A DNA stretch of 64,000 nt from positions 89,819 through 153,818 of the forward strand of contig CAZSHI010000001.1 in assembly GCA_964606735.1 (NCBI GenBank), given 5' to 3'. Within the stretch, counting starts at the first letter, position 1. Each line of letters begins with the position of its first letter. Shown here piece by piece: positions 1 to 8,733 of the stretch. The stretch is from UBA5109 sp964606735 (lineage in GTDB: Bacteria; Pseudomonadota; Gammaproteobacteria; Pseudomonadales; Pseudohongiellaceae). The translations under genes and the position numbers were made by a program. The notes beneath the pieces are model-generated. The model worked only from the letters and a program-made list of their open reading frames with translations, ran no database searches and was not told the DNA's origin.

Positions 1-329
1 ATGTATCGGCTACGATTGCTCAGGATAAACTGATTGATCTTTTTTATCACGATTGTAGCGAAGCGGATCAGGCATACGCGCTGGCCCATCTAATCAAGCC
101 GCAGGCCTTGCAGCCTCTGGCAACACCGGTGCATTTGAGCGAGGAAAATTTTGGTTCCGTGCCGCGTTACTATATTGAATGCCTGGTAGACCACGCTATC
201 TGCATCGAGATGCAACGGCAAATGATAGCAGCCTCTCCCTGTGAAAAAGTATTTTCCATTGAGTCCAGCCATTCGCCCTTTTTCAGCAAGCAGCAGGAAT
301 TAATCGATGCCTTAACGCAGATTAGTTAA
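1..329 (+). CDS. alpha/beta-fold hydrolase, C-terminal part (partial)
   Basis: The frame is open from base 3 to the TAG at 327-329, so only the last ~109 residues of a longer protein are present. The segment VPRYYIECLVDHAI followed by SSHSPFFS and a final helix looks like the C-terminal end of plant-methylesterase-like/salicylate-esterase alpha/beta hydrolases, in which the His of the SSHSPFFS segment is the catalytic base. The nucleophile and N-terminus lie outside the window, so the substrate is unknown. It is followed by the copper genes on the same strand with a gap of about 55 bases and shows no evident link to them. Confidence 0.7.
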   Translation, partial: VSATIAQDKLIDLFYHDCSEADQAYALAHLIKPQALQPLATPVHLSEENFGSVPRYYIECLVDHAICIEMQRQMIAASPCEKVFSIESSHSPFFSKQQELIDALTQIS

Positions 330-384
330 AGCTATTCAGGGGCATCATTTGCCAGATTCAACTGATGGGTTTACGATAACCTTC

Positions 385-780
385 ATGACTAGGTGCTGTA
401 TAAACAGATTTATCTTGCTGGCATTGTTCAGTTTAAGCTGGCAGACGCTGGCAAGCCCTTTCATGGACTGCAAGAATATGAGCAGCCCGGGGAGTGCTTT
501 GGAACATTCCCAGTCACAGGATGACATCAATCAAATGACACATGGCTCCCAGCAAAATCACCCAGTCATGGCTCTCAGTGAGCATGCCATGGATCCTCAT
601 GACCATTCACATTGCCTCTGTGATTGCCTGTGTGATTTTTGCGGGGTAAGCGGGCTGGCTCTGCTCAGCAACACCTTGGCCGGTTTTTCCCAAACTGAAA
701 ACCGTTTTAATCTGACGATACCTTTCAAACAGACTTTCTCTCTCGAAGAATCCCTTTACCGCCCACCCATTTCAGCCTGA
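385..780 (+). CDS. CopL-like His/Cys-rich exported protein, likely copper-related
   Basis: I chose the ATG at 385, which gives 131 residues starting with a basic residue and a hydrophobic stretch (FILLALFSLSW) typical of a signal peptide ending near LAS-PF. A TTG twelve codons upstream is also in frame. The mature part is rich in His, Met and Cys, with a HDHSHCLCDCLCDFC cluster at about residues 82-96 that could bind metal, and it ends in a RPPIS tail as in CopL/DUF2946-type proteins. CopL genes sit just upstream of copA-copB in other bacteria, as here. Function is inferred from composition and position; a plain hypothetical protein is the alternative. Confidence 0.6.
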   Translation: MTRCCINRFILLALFSLSWQTLASPFMDCKNMSSPGSALEHSQSQDDINQMTHGSQQNHPVMALSEHAMDPHDHSHCLCDCLCDFCGVSGLALLSNTLAGFSQTENRFNLTIPFKQTFSLEESLYRPPISA

Positions 781-891
781 TACAGGGTTAGTGCGTCTGC
801 AGGATCCGCATGCTTATGACGTGCGTTTTCAAGTATTCCGTGCAGGACACTTTGCGCAGCTTAAGATGCAATCAAGATTGGGTGAGAGAAA

Positions 892-2781
892 ATGAATCAT
901 AAAACAGCAAAACTATATGGTATAGGGTCGAAGTCGCTGACACGCAGGCGATTTGTGACCAGTACACTGGCCGGTGCTACTATGCTTGGGTTTCACCCGA
1001 GTATCCTGAAGGCACAACAAACAAACCTGCAAAGCTGGCAGGGTCAGACCCTCAAAGGCCAGCAGTTTGATCTTGATATTTCCTACCTGCGGGTTAATGT
1101 TACCGGCAATGAGTCTGTAGCGACGGTCATTAATAACAGCCTGCCTGCACCTTTATTACGCTGGCGTGAGGGTGATGAAGTCACGCTTCGTGTCAGAAAC
1201 AATCTGGCAGTTGATTCATCGGTACACTGGCACGGAATTATTCTGCCCAGCAATATGGATGGCGTGCCAGGTTTGAGCTTTGCTGGTATTCGACCCGGCG
1301 AGAGTTTTGAATATCATTTTCAGGTCAATCAAAGCGGAACCTACTGGTATCACGGACATTCAGGCTATCAGGAACAAACTGGCCTGTATGGACCCATCAT
1401 CGTTGAACCACGAGAACCTGATCCGGTCGATTATCAACGAGAATATGTAGTGATGCTGTCAGACTGGAGCGATACCGAACCGGCAGAAATCTATTCGACG
1501 CTCAGAAAACAAAGTCATTATTATAATTTTAATAAACGCACACTTGGCGATATTTTCAGTGAGTTGCGTAATAGGGGTTTGACAGACACCTGGCGGGATA
1601 GGGCCATGTGGAATCAGATGCGCATGAGTGATCGGGATATCGCTGATGTAACGGCCTATACCTATACCTATCTGATGAATGGTATCAGTCCGGACCCAGG
1701 CTGGTTGGGGCTGTTTCAGCGAGGCGAAAAAGTCAGGCTACGCTTTATCAATGCCTCTGCAATGACGATTTTTGATGTTCGCATACCCGGCTTGAGCATG
1801 CAGGTGGTCGCTGCAGACGGGCAGAACATAGAGCCGGTCAGCGTTGATGAATTTCGAATTGGCGTGGCTGAAACCTATGATGTTGTTGTCGAACCCGACG
1901 GTGATAGCGCCTATGCGGTATTTGCTCAGAGTATTGACCGTGGGGGATATGCCCTGGGCACCTTAAGTTCCGATGCATCCATGCTGGCAGATGCTCCCGC
2001 GATGGATCCGCGCCCGATACTTGGCATGGCTGATATGGGAATGGCCATGTCTTCGATGCAAATGTCAGATATGAATATGAATAATGAATCGATGCCTGCA
2101 CAAGTGCAGCATTCCGTTATGGGTATGTCTGGGATGAACATGAACGTCCCAGAGATGTCCTCTCATGAACACCATGCCGGTATGGACATGTCGGCAATGA
2201 ATACCAGCGACATGCCAGAGATGATTGGGCCGGCAGGGCAGGGGAGTCATCAGGCAATTCATCATCATGCCAGTGAGTTTGGTCCCACTGTGGACATGCG
2301 CAGCCAAAGCGGCACGAGCGGTCTGGATGATCCCGGCATCGGCCTGCGACAACACCAGCAGCTTTTCAATCGCAAAGTGCTCACCTATGCTGATATCCGT
2401 AATCTGTATCCCACACTAGACAGGCGAGAACCAACGCGTGAAATTCAGTTGCACCTGACTGGCAACATGCATCGTTATATATGGTCTTTTAACGGTATTC
2501 CCTATGCTGATGCTGAACCACTTCACCTGCAATATGGTGAGAGGCTCAGAATTACGCTTGTCAATGACACCATGATGACCCATCCCATACATCTGCATGG
2601 TCTATGGAGTGAACTGGAAACCGGAGATGCCGAATATATTCCGCGCAAGCATACGGTACTGGTTCAGCCCGGCAAACGCATCAGCTATCTGGTCACTGCC
2701 GACGCACCGGGAAGCTGGGCTTATCATTGCCACTTGCTTTATCACATGATGGGTATGTTCCGTGAAGTTGTTGTGAGTTGA
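892..2781 (+). CDS. copA: copper-resistance multicopper oxidase CopA
   Basis: This 629-residue periplasmic oxidase handles excess copper, probably oxidising Cu(I) and sequestering copper. It has a twin-arginine signal (TRRRF, about residues 18-22). Cupredoxin copper ligands are visible at HWHG (about 113-116), YHGHSGYQEQ (about 153), HPIHLHG (about 564) and HCHLLYHMMGMF (about 612), covering the type 1, 2 and 3 sites. A Met/His-rich insert at about residues 378-446, with many MxM and MSxM motifs, is the copper-storage segment typical of CopA. A gagag element just upstream supports the ATG at 892. copB follows 10 bases later, so the two are probably cotranscribed. Confidence 0.95.
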   Translation: MNHKTAKLYGIGSKSLTRRRFVTSTLAGATMLGFHPSILKAQQTNLQSWQGQTLKGQQFDLDISYLRVNVTGNESVATVINNSLPAPLLRWREGDEVTLRVRNNLAVDSSVHWHGIILPSNMDGVPGLSFAGIRPGESFEYHFQVNQSGTYWYHGHSGYQEQTGLYGPIIVEPREPDPVDYQREYVVMLSDWSDTEPAEIYSTLRKQSHYYNFNKRTLGDIFSELRNRGLTDTWRDRAMWNQMRMSDRDIADVTAYTYTYLMNGISPDPGWLGLFQRGEKVRLRFINASAMTIFDVRIPGLSMQVVAADGQNIEPVSVDEFRIGVAETYDVVVEPDGDSAYAVFAQSIDRGGYALGTLSSDASMLADAPAMDPRPILGMADMGMAMSSMQMSDMNMNNESMPAQVQHSVMGMSGMNMNVPEMSSHEHHAGMDMSAMNTSDMPEMIGPAGQGSHQAIHHHASEFGPTVDMRSQSGTSGLDDPGIGLRQHQQLFNRKVLTYADIRNLYPTLDRREPTREIQLHLTGNMHRYIWSFNGIPYADAEPLHLQYGERLRITLVNDTMMTHPIHLHGLWSELETGDAEYIPRKHTVLVQPGKRISYLVTADAPGSWAYHCHLLYHMMGMFREVVVS

Positions 2782-2791
2782 GGTAAGGAAA

Positions 2792-3496
2792 ATGAAACCA
2801 ATACCAATAAATGTACTGATTATCCTGTGTCTCATCCCACCTCAACTTGCAGCAGCAGGAATGGACGATGAGCCCCTAATTTTTCAGTTAAAGGTGGATG
2901 AACTTGAAACCGCTGATCAGGGCAGTGCACCACTGTTATGGGACATGCACGCCTGGGTGGGCAGCAATCTGGACAGATTCTGGTTCAAGTCTGAAGGTGA
3001 AAGGCAGCAAGGTAAAACGGAAGATCTCGAAATGCAGGCCTTATACAGTAAGGCGATTTCGGCCTTCTGGGACTTGCAGACCGGGCTGAGGCATGATGCC
3101 GAGGCCCCCTGGCAAAAAAACTGGGCGGTACTTGGCTTGCAGGGCCTGGCGCCTTATTTTTTTGAGATGGAAGCTGATCTGTTTCTGGGTGAAGAGGGTG
3201 ATGTTGGGCTGCGATTGAAAGCCGAATACGAGTTGCTGCTGGGGCAACGCCTGATTCTGACGCCCGAAATAGAAATGAATTTTTATCCGCAGGATATACC
3301 GCAAATGGGTTTGGGGTCGGGCTTGGCTGATATTAATGCCGGGCTGCGATTGCGCTATGAAATTCGACGGGAATTTGCCCCTTATATTGGCGTAAACTGG
3401 CAGGAGAAATTTGCTAAAACAGCAGACTTTGCCAGTCTGGTAGCTGAGGAAATCAGCCAGACCCGCTTTGTCGTTGGCGTCCGCTTCTGGTTTTAG
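2792..3496 (+). CDS. copB: copper resistance protein CopB (outer membrane)
   Basis: The 234-residue product has a short signal peptide ending near AAAG and a mature beta-rich part typical of CopB, including WVGSNLDRFWFKSEGE near the start and a terminal aromatic strand (FVVGVRFWF) as in outer-membrane barrels. CopB partners CopA and is thought to bind or move copper at the outer membrane. It lacks the long Met/His-rich N-terminal repeat region of some CopB proteins, so it is a short form. It lies 10 bases after copA with an aggaaa ribosome-binding site, and the permease gene follows 17 bases after it. Confidence 0.9.
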   Translation: MKPIPINVLIILCLIPPQLAAAGMDDEPLIFQLKVDELETADQGSAPLLWDMHAWVGSNLDRFWFKSEGERQQGKTEDLEMQALYSKAISAFWDLQTGLRHDAEAPWQKNWAVLGLQGLAPYFFEMEADLFLGEEGDVGLRLKAEYELLLGQRLILTPEIEMNFYPQDIPQMGLGSGLADINAGLRLRYEIRREFAPYIGVNWQEKFAKTADFASLVAEEISQTRFVVGVRFWF

Positions 3497-3513
3497 ACGG
3501 GAATTATTCGAGT

Positions 3514-4578
3514 ATGCAGCATAGTCATCCAGACAATCAGCAAGAGCATTGCTGTCACCCGCCCAAGGGCAAGCCCGATTATCTTTTGTGGGGCTCCTTG
3601 ACTCTGGTCATTCTGCTATATCTGCACTATGTCTTGGCAACTGAATCGACCCAGGTCTTTGGTTGGTATCAGGTTCTCTGTGCCAGTGTCTTTGAATTGA
3701 TAAATACCATCTGGTGGGGGATTCTGCTGGGCTTCATCATGGTGGCCCTGCTGTCTAAAATTCCGCGGGAGTTTGTTCTGTCAATTCTGGGTTCAAAACG
3801 TGGATTTGGCAGTATTTTGCGGGCAACAGCTGCCGGGGTGCTGCTTGATCTTTGCAGTCACGGCATTTTGATGGTTGGCGCCAAGCTGTATGAGCGTGGT
3901 GCCAGTGCCGGACAGGTAATGGCTTTTCTGATCGCCAGTCCCTGGAACTCCTTTTCGCTGACCCTGATTCTGATTGCGCTGATCGGATTGAGCTGGACAC
4001 TTGCCTTTATCGTGCTTTCAATGCTGATCGCCATTATCGTTGGCATGATTTACGACACGCTCGTGGTGAAAGAGGTTCTGCCGGATAACCCGAATCGGAT
4101 CGAGCTGCCGGACGATTTTTCATTTTGGCAGGAAGCTGCCAAAGGCCTGAAAAATACCCGGTTTACACCTGCATTTATTGCCGACATGCTGAAGACGGGA
4201 GTACTTGAATCACGCATGGTCATGCGCTGGATCTTATTCGGGGTGCTGCTGGCAGCACTGGTCAGGGCCTTTTTATCGCCGGATATGTTTTCGACATATT
4301 TCGGCGCCAGTTTAACGGGCCTGGCCTTGACCTTGCTGGCAGCGACCATTATGGAAGTGTGTTCCGAGGGCTCGACCCCCATCGCAGCCGACCTGCTCAC
4401 CCGTGCCGGCGCACCGGGTAACAGTTTTGCCTTTTTAATGACGGGTGTCTCGACTGACTACACTGAAATCATGGTAATCCGGGATACCACTAAAAGCTGG
4501 AAGCTGGCATTTTTTCTGCCGCTGCTGACAGTGCCTCAGGTCATCCTGATAGCCTGGCTGATGAACTCTCTGGTTTAG
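3514..4578 (+). CDS. DUF318/ArsP-type permease, SO_0444-like Cu/Zn efflux family
   Basis: This 354-residue polytopic membrane protein has a His/Cys-rich cytosolic N-terminus (MQHSHPDNQQEHCCHPP) and two similar sets of hydrophobic segments. The first contains AAGVLLDLCSHGILMVGAKLY followed by ASPWNSFSLTL; the second contains ATIMEVCSEGSTPIAADLL. Cys/Ser-containing paired helices of this kind define the ArsP/DUF318 permeases. The metal-binding N-terminus and position after copAB point to copper or zinc efflux, as in the SO_0444-like subgroup. The substrate is inferred, not seen. Its stop codon overlaps by 4 bases the stop of the convergent gene on the other strand. Confidence 0.8.
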   Translation: MQHSHPDNQQEHCCHPPKGKPDYLLWGSLTLVILLYLHYVLATESTQVFGWYQVLCASVFELINTIWWGILLGFIMVALLSKIPREFVLSILGSKRGFGSILRATAAGVLLDLCSHGILMVGAKLYERGASAGQVMAFLIASPWNSFSLTLILIALIGLSWTLAFIVLSMLIAIIVGMIYDTLVVKEVLPDNPNRIELPDDFSFWQEAAKGLKNTRFTPAFIADMLKTGVLESRMVMRWILFGVLLAALVRAFLSPDMFSTYFGASLTGLALTLLAATIMEVCSEGSTPIAADLLTRAGAPGNSFAFLMTGVSTDYTEIMVIRDTTKSWKLAFFLPLLTVPQVILIAWLMNSLV

Positions 4579-5219
4579 AAGATGCCGTAATCAATCACAT
4601 CATCATAGAAGCCCGTTACTTCCAGCGTGATGCTGATAGGGCTCTCATTGATGTTCAGCCAGAACCAGCCATGTTCACCATCGAAGGGAGCCGTCAGTGA
4701 ACCAGTGCTGCCCGTACCTTCCTGCAATTCCTCATAACGTACAAAAAAGTCTGGTCCAAAGGACTCATCATGGCCATGAAAGTCGACATAGACTTTTTCA
4801 CCGCCATCGACAGCCCAGGAGTAGAGAATGACTTTGCCTGATGTTAAAACTGTTTTGATTTCAGTCTGTTCAAAAGGCCCCAGTTCAACCGTCATGGTGA
4901 AACTTTGTGCTTCTCCATCCTGTTTCTGGAAAACAGTTGGGTTGGGCAGAGGTGTTGGCTCACCGAACATCGGGATTTCTACTTCGCGTAAGGTTTCATT
5001 GCCCCCGATAATATCGGTGATAATGATTGTTTCAGTCGCTTCGGCACCCAGCCTGTCCAGTCCGGTGAGAGCCCCAAAACCGGTGGGATCAATATCATAT
5101 TCTGCCGGCAGCACAACCAGAACCAGCAGGACAATGGCGCCAATGATTGTCGCGAGGGTGGCTTTAATCAGTTTCGATGCGGAAGGGGCATCCAGCGAAT
5201 TGTTGTTTTGTTCATTCAT
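4575..5219 (-). CDS. membrane-anchored periplasmic protein paired with HupE
   Basis: I chose the ATG at 5219 (AGGA ribosome-binding site 9 bases upstream); a longer frame would overlap the neighbouring hupE end. The 214-residue protein has a polar cytosolic N-terminus, a single transmembrane helix at about residues 22-42 (ATIIGAIVLLVLVVLP), and a periplasmic beta-rich domain with a late HGWFWLN motif. It resembles proteins annotated as transmembrane anchor proteins that accompany HupE/UreJ-like genes. The gene starts about 20 bases after the hupE stop, so the two form an operon. The role is unknown; a metal-related partner of HupE is a guess from the copper genes next door. Confidence 0.6.
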   Translation of the reverse strand: MNEQNNNSLDAPSASKLIKATLATIIGAIVLLVLVVLPAEYDIDPTGFGALTGLDRLGAEATETIIITDIIGGNETLREVEIPMFGEPTPLPNPTVFQKQDGEAQSFTMTVELGPFEQTEIKTVLTSGKVILYSWAVDGGEKVYVDFHGHDESFGPDFFVRYEELQEGTGSTGSLTAPFDGEHGWFWLNINESPISITLEVTGFYDDVIDYGIF

Positions 5220-5239
5220 GTTATTTTCCTGTAATTGGT

Positions 5240-5938
5240 TCAGGCAACAAAATAGCCGGTCATCTGATAGCCGAATAACACAAATCCGGCGCACATAATC
5301 AGCAGGTTGGTGGCAAAGGCTCCCTTGATAAAACTTTCATGCTGTCGCCAGTACTGGAAAGCCAGCAGGATGAATGCCAGTGCTGCCAGCTGACCCAGTT
5401 CAACGCCGATATTGAAGCTGATCATGTTGCCGATCAGGCCTTGCTGCGACAAAGCCAGGTCCTGTAATTTTGTGGATAGACCAAAACCATGTGCCAGGCC
5501 AAACAAAAAAACAGCTGCCCGCGTATTAATCTGGATACCGAGGCGTTTGAAGCCACCGATGTTTTCAAAGCCTTTGTAAACAACGGACAGTCCGATAATG
5601 GCATCCACAATGTAAGCGTCGGCACGCACACCGCCCAGAATGCCTATCAGCAAGGTCAGGCTGTGACCGATGGCAAAGAGGCTGACATACAGTGCAACAT
5701 CTTTCATGCGATATAAAAAGAAAATCACACCTGCAAGGAAGAGCAGGTGATCATAACCGGTGAACATATGCTTCGCACCAAGATAAAGATAAGGGAAAAA
5801 ATTAAAGCCCTGAACACGTTCCAGGTAGGCAGCATCCTCTCCAGAAACACCATGGGCAAAGGTTTGCCCGGCAAGCAAAAGAGCCAGTAGAGGGAGAGCG
5901 AGCAAGAAAATTCGTCTTATCGGCTTAGCTGAAAGCAT
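5240..5938 (-). CDS. HupE/UreJ-family membrane protein
   Basis: The 232-residue protein has an N-terminal signal ending at QTFA-HG, then FFPYLYLGAKHMFTGYDHLLFL, the conserved HxxTGxDHLLFL signature of HupE/UreJ proteins, and five or six further hydrophobic helices with AIGHSLTL and GLAHGFGLS motifs whose His residues may bind metal. Family members move Ni or Co, but this divergent type is often found away from hydrogenase and urease genes. No such genes occur here, and copper genes lie on the convergent strand. It heads a two-gene operon with the membrane-anchored protein downstream. Confidence 0.85.
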   Translation of the reverse strand: MLSAKPIRRIFLLALPLLALLLAGQTFAHGVSGEDAAYLERVQGFNFFPYLYLGAKHMFTGYDHLLFLAGVIFFLYRMKDVALYVSLFAIGHSLTLLIGILGGVRADAYIVDAIIGLSVVYKGFENIGGFKRLGIQINTRAAVFLFGLAHGFGLSTKLQDLALSQQGLIGNMISFNIGVELGQLAALAFILLAFQYWRQHESFIKGAFATNLLIMCAGFVLFGYQMTGYFVA

Positions 5939-6131
5939 GTTTGAATCTTCCGATGTTTATGGATATATAGCCGCAATTATCACGAATAAAAGGGACAATT
6001 GCGAGCAAGGTATCAGGTTCCTTGATGTTTTCTTATTCGTTGAATTATCCAATTAGGAGTCATAGGAAAGGTCGCATAGACAAGGCTATAGCTGGCAGGG
6101 CTTACAACACAGCTTCAGTTTCTCATAAAAA

Positions 6132-7535
6132 CTAAAAGCTGATTTGCTCACCCAGCGCTGGGATTTCTGCCTGTATCTGAAAGTCTCTTGAAAGTTTATC
6201 GGCAAAGGTTTGCAGGGTGTCCTCTTCGCCGTGAATCAGGATAAGCCTGGGCTTTGTGTGGAAATGCCTGAGCCATTCAATCAATTCCCGCTGACCGGCA
6301 TGGGCTGAAAAACCGCCCAGGGTTTCGATTCTGGCCGCCACATTGATGTCTTCCTTGAACAGTCGAATCGTTTTCACACCATTGACCAGAATCCGGCCAA
6401 GCGTTCCCTGCGCCTGGAAGCCTGTGAAAATCAGGGTATTTCGGGAATCCGCTAGACGGTAGCGTAAATGGTGACGGATACGACCACCGGTGCACATGCC
6501 GCTGCCGGCAATAATGATGGCACCCGAGCTCACTTCATTAATGGCCTGTGATGCTTCCACGGTGTCGGTGAATGTCAGTTGCGGCAGGAAGTTTTGCAGA
6601 CCCGAATGGCCCTCAATCCTCAATTTCTTGACGTCATCCGGGTCGAGCAGTTGCATGCATTCGTCATAGACTTCAGTCACATCAATTGCCATGGGGCTAT
6701 CCAGGAATATTTGCCACTGATCGAGTTTTCCCTGATGGTGCAGGCATCCCAGGTGAAAAAGCACTTCCTGGGTACGGCCAACAGCGAAAGCCGGGATCAT
6801 GACATTACCTTTGGCCTGCCAGGTCTCATGCAGTATTTGCTCAAACTGCTCGAGCGTCTGCTTCATATCACGATGATTCCTGTCACCATAGGTTGCTTCC
6901 ATCATCAGCAGATCGGCAGATTCGAGCAATGTCGGATTTTTCATCAGCACGGAATCGGGATTGCCCAGGTCACCGGAAAAAACCAGCGTTTTATGCTTGC
7001 CATTTTCGGTAAAGATAAGCTCGACAATGGCTGAGCCGAGAATATGGCCCGCGTCATGAAATTTCAGCCGTAGATCCTTGTGAATCGGCAATAGCTCACC
7101 ATAGCGGCTGGCAACACACTGGCTCAGAATCTGTTCGACATCCTTGCTGCTGTAGGCAGCTTCCAGCTCTACATCTCCGTGTTCTTTACGCTGTTTGTTT
7201 TTACGTTTCAGGTCCGATTCATACAGGCTGACAGAGTCGTATAGCAGGATAGGCAGGAGCTTCAGCGTGCCAGTTGTACAATATACCGGGCCTCTGAAGC
7301 CAATCTTTGCTAAAAGGGGAAGCAAGCCGCTGTGATCTAGGTGGGCATGTGACAGAATCAGTGCATCAATACTGGCTGCTTCGAAGCCGAAGCGTTCTGA
7401 CTGCAGCACATCAATAACATCCTCGCCCTGATGCATGCCACATTCCAGCAAAAAGCGGAAATTATCCTGTGTCTCGAGCAGGTAACAGGAACCGGTAACC
7501 TGCCTTGCGGCACCATTAAACGTGAGTGTTGGCAT
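6132..7535 (-). CDS. MBL-fold/beta-CASP ribonuclease-like protein (RNA specificity domain)
   Basis: I chose the ATG at 7535, where the conserved MPTLTFNGAARQVTGSCYLL begins; an upstream in-frame extension of 42 residues has no family character. The 467-residue protein has the metallo-beta-lactamase metal motif SHAHLDH (His63, His65, Asp67, His68), a SGDLG segment, a beta-CASP region (DSPMAIDVTEVY) and the C-terminal SGMCTGGRIRHHL, FSAHAGQ and IHGEED motifs. These define the CPSF-like family that cleaves RNA at two zinc ions. Bacterial single-copy members have poorly defined targets. It is transcribed divergently from the yghX-like gene. Confidence 0.88.
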   Translation of the reverse strand: MPTLTFNGAARQVTGSCYLLETQDNFRFLLECGMHQGEDVIDVLQSERFGFEAASIDALILSHAHLDHSGLLPLLAKIGFRGPVYCTTGTLKLLPILLYDSVSLYESDLKRKNKQRKEHGDVELEAAYSSKDVEQILSQCVASRYGELLPIHKDLRLKFHDAGHILGSAIVELIFTENGKHKTLVFSGDLGNPDSVLMKNPTLLESADLLMMEATYGDRNHRDMKQTLEQFEQILHETWQAKGNVMIPAFAVGRTQEVLFHLGCLHHQGKLDQWQIFLDSPMAIDVTEVYDECMQLLDPDDVKKLRIEGHSGLQNFLPQLTFTDTVEASQAINEVSSGAIIIAGSGMCTGGRIRHHLRYRLADSRNTLIFTGFQAQGTLGRILVNGVKTIRLFKEDINVAARIETLGGFSAHAGQRELIEWLRHFHTKPRLILIHGEEDTLQTFADKLSRDFQIQAEIPALGEQISF

Positions 7536-7673
7536 TGCTTGTCTTGGCCTGGATGACAAATCGCAAAGCATATAGCTTTTTATCAGGGGAAAGCCAGCTT
7601 TGTAGCAGGCACTCTTTCCGGTGCCGGTAATTGATAGTATTCTTGGCTGACAAGCCAACAACGGGGGACAGAT

Positions 7674-8597
7674 ATGTCATTACAGCAACAAAAAGAACGT
7701 AGAACGGTTCCTGCTGAAGCAGTCGAACTTTATACGCAATATATTCACGGTGAAATTAATCGCCGCTCATTTCTGGACGGCGTGAAGAAATTCTCTGTAG
7801 CCGGACTTTCGGCCAGCACCATTGCCCAGGCGCTGATGCCGAATTACGCCATGGGTCAGCAGATATCAAGAGATGATGAACGCATCAGGGCAGAGTATGT
7901 CACTGTTCCATCGCCCAACGGGCATGGCTATATCAGAGGTTATCTGGTCAGGCCATTCAGTGCGGATAGCCGCTCTGATACCTCGCAGGCATTGCCGGGG
8001 ATCGTAGTGGTGCATGAAAACCGTGGTCTAAACCCACACACTGAAGACGTCGCACGTCGATTTGCCCTGGCAAATTTCATGGCCTTTGCACCCGATGTAC
8101 TCACGCCGGTCGGCGGCTATCCCGGGGATGATTTCCAGGGTGGCGAGTTGTTCAGAGAGTTGGATCCGGAAAAAAGACTGCAGGATATCGAAGCGGCTGC
8201 CCGATGGCTGAAAAACCGCGCTGACTGCAGTGGTCGAATCGGCATTACCGGTTTCTGCTACGGAGGAGGTGTTTCCAACGAGCTGGCGGTTCGTATGGGG
8301 GATGACTTGGCAGCTGCAGTACCTTTTTATGGCGGAGCTCCGGACCTTGATAATGTCCGCAACATCCGTGCTGCTGTCATGGTTCAGCATGGCGAACTGG
8401 ATACCCGTCTGGTTAACGCCTGGCCTGACTATGAACGGGCTTTACGGCAGGCAGGCGTTACTTATGAAGGCCATATCTATCCGGGTTCGGTGCATGGCTT
8501 CTTCAATGACGCCACTCCGGAGCGTTACAACCATGCAACAGCAACACTGGCCTGGGAGCGTACCGTCGGCTGGTTCAATCAGCACGTCAGAGGCTGA
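7674..8597 (+). CDS. exported dienelactone hydrolase-family protein (YghX-like)
   Basis: The 307-residue product begins with a helical segment and a twin-arginine-like stretch (NRRSFLDGVKKFSVAGLSAS) that suggests export, followed by a dienelactone-hydrolase domain. The catalytic set is complete: Glu115 (VHENRG), Cys195 (GFCYGG), Asp243 (HGELDTR) and His274 (SVHGFF). Proteins of this layout resemble E. coli YghX, with unknown natural substrate; hydrolysis of an ester or lactone is expected from the residues. The gene stands alone between the divergent beta-CASP gene and a hairpin at 8612-8643. Confidence 0.85.
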   Translation: MSLQQQKERRTVPAEAVELYTQYIHGEINRRSFLDGVKKFSVAGLSASTIAQALMPNYAMGQQISRDDERIRAEYVTVPSPNGHGYIRGYLVRPFSADSRSDTSQALPGIVVVHENRGLNPHTEDVARRFALANFMAFAPDVLTPVGGYPGDDFQGGELFRELDPEKRLQDIEAAARWLKNRADCSGRIGITGFCYGGGVSNELAVRMGDDLAAAVPFYGGAPDLDNVRNIRAAVMVQHGELDTRLVNAWPDYERALRQAGVTYEGHIYPGSVHGFFNDATPERYNHATATLAWERTVGWFNQHVRG

Positions 8598-8611
8598 ACG
8601 CAAGAAAAAAA

Positions 8612-8643
8612 TGAGCCCATCAGCGCCAGTGCTGATGGGTTCA
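8612..8643. terminator. hairpin after the dienelactone hydrolase gene
   Basis: A 13-bp inverted repeat with one G:T pair (8612-8624 against 8631-8643, core GCCCATCAGC/GCTGATGGGT) encloses a 6-base loop, 15 bases after the hydrolase stop. A run of A precedes it on the + strand, giving a T-run on the - strand. On the + strand no U-tract follows, so termination of the upstream gene would be imperfect. Confidence 0.6.
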
Positions 8644-8733
8644 TTGCTGTTGGAAATGATTTATCAGAAATTGTTTTGTTTGAAGCTCTTCGGTCCTGAT
8701 AAATAATCGTACGGGCCGATTTGAGGAGGGAGT

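Noticed and set aside
5980..6040. Inverted repeat CGAATAA/TTATTCG upstream of hupE
   Set aside because: Seven bases separated by about 46 is within chance expectation in AT-rich intergenic DNA.
8230..8706. Open frame running through the end of the dienelactone hydrolase gene
   Set aside because: The hydrolase frame has a complete catalytic set and the other frame crosses its hairpin; it is a shadow.
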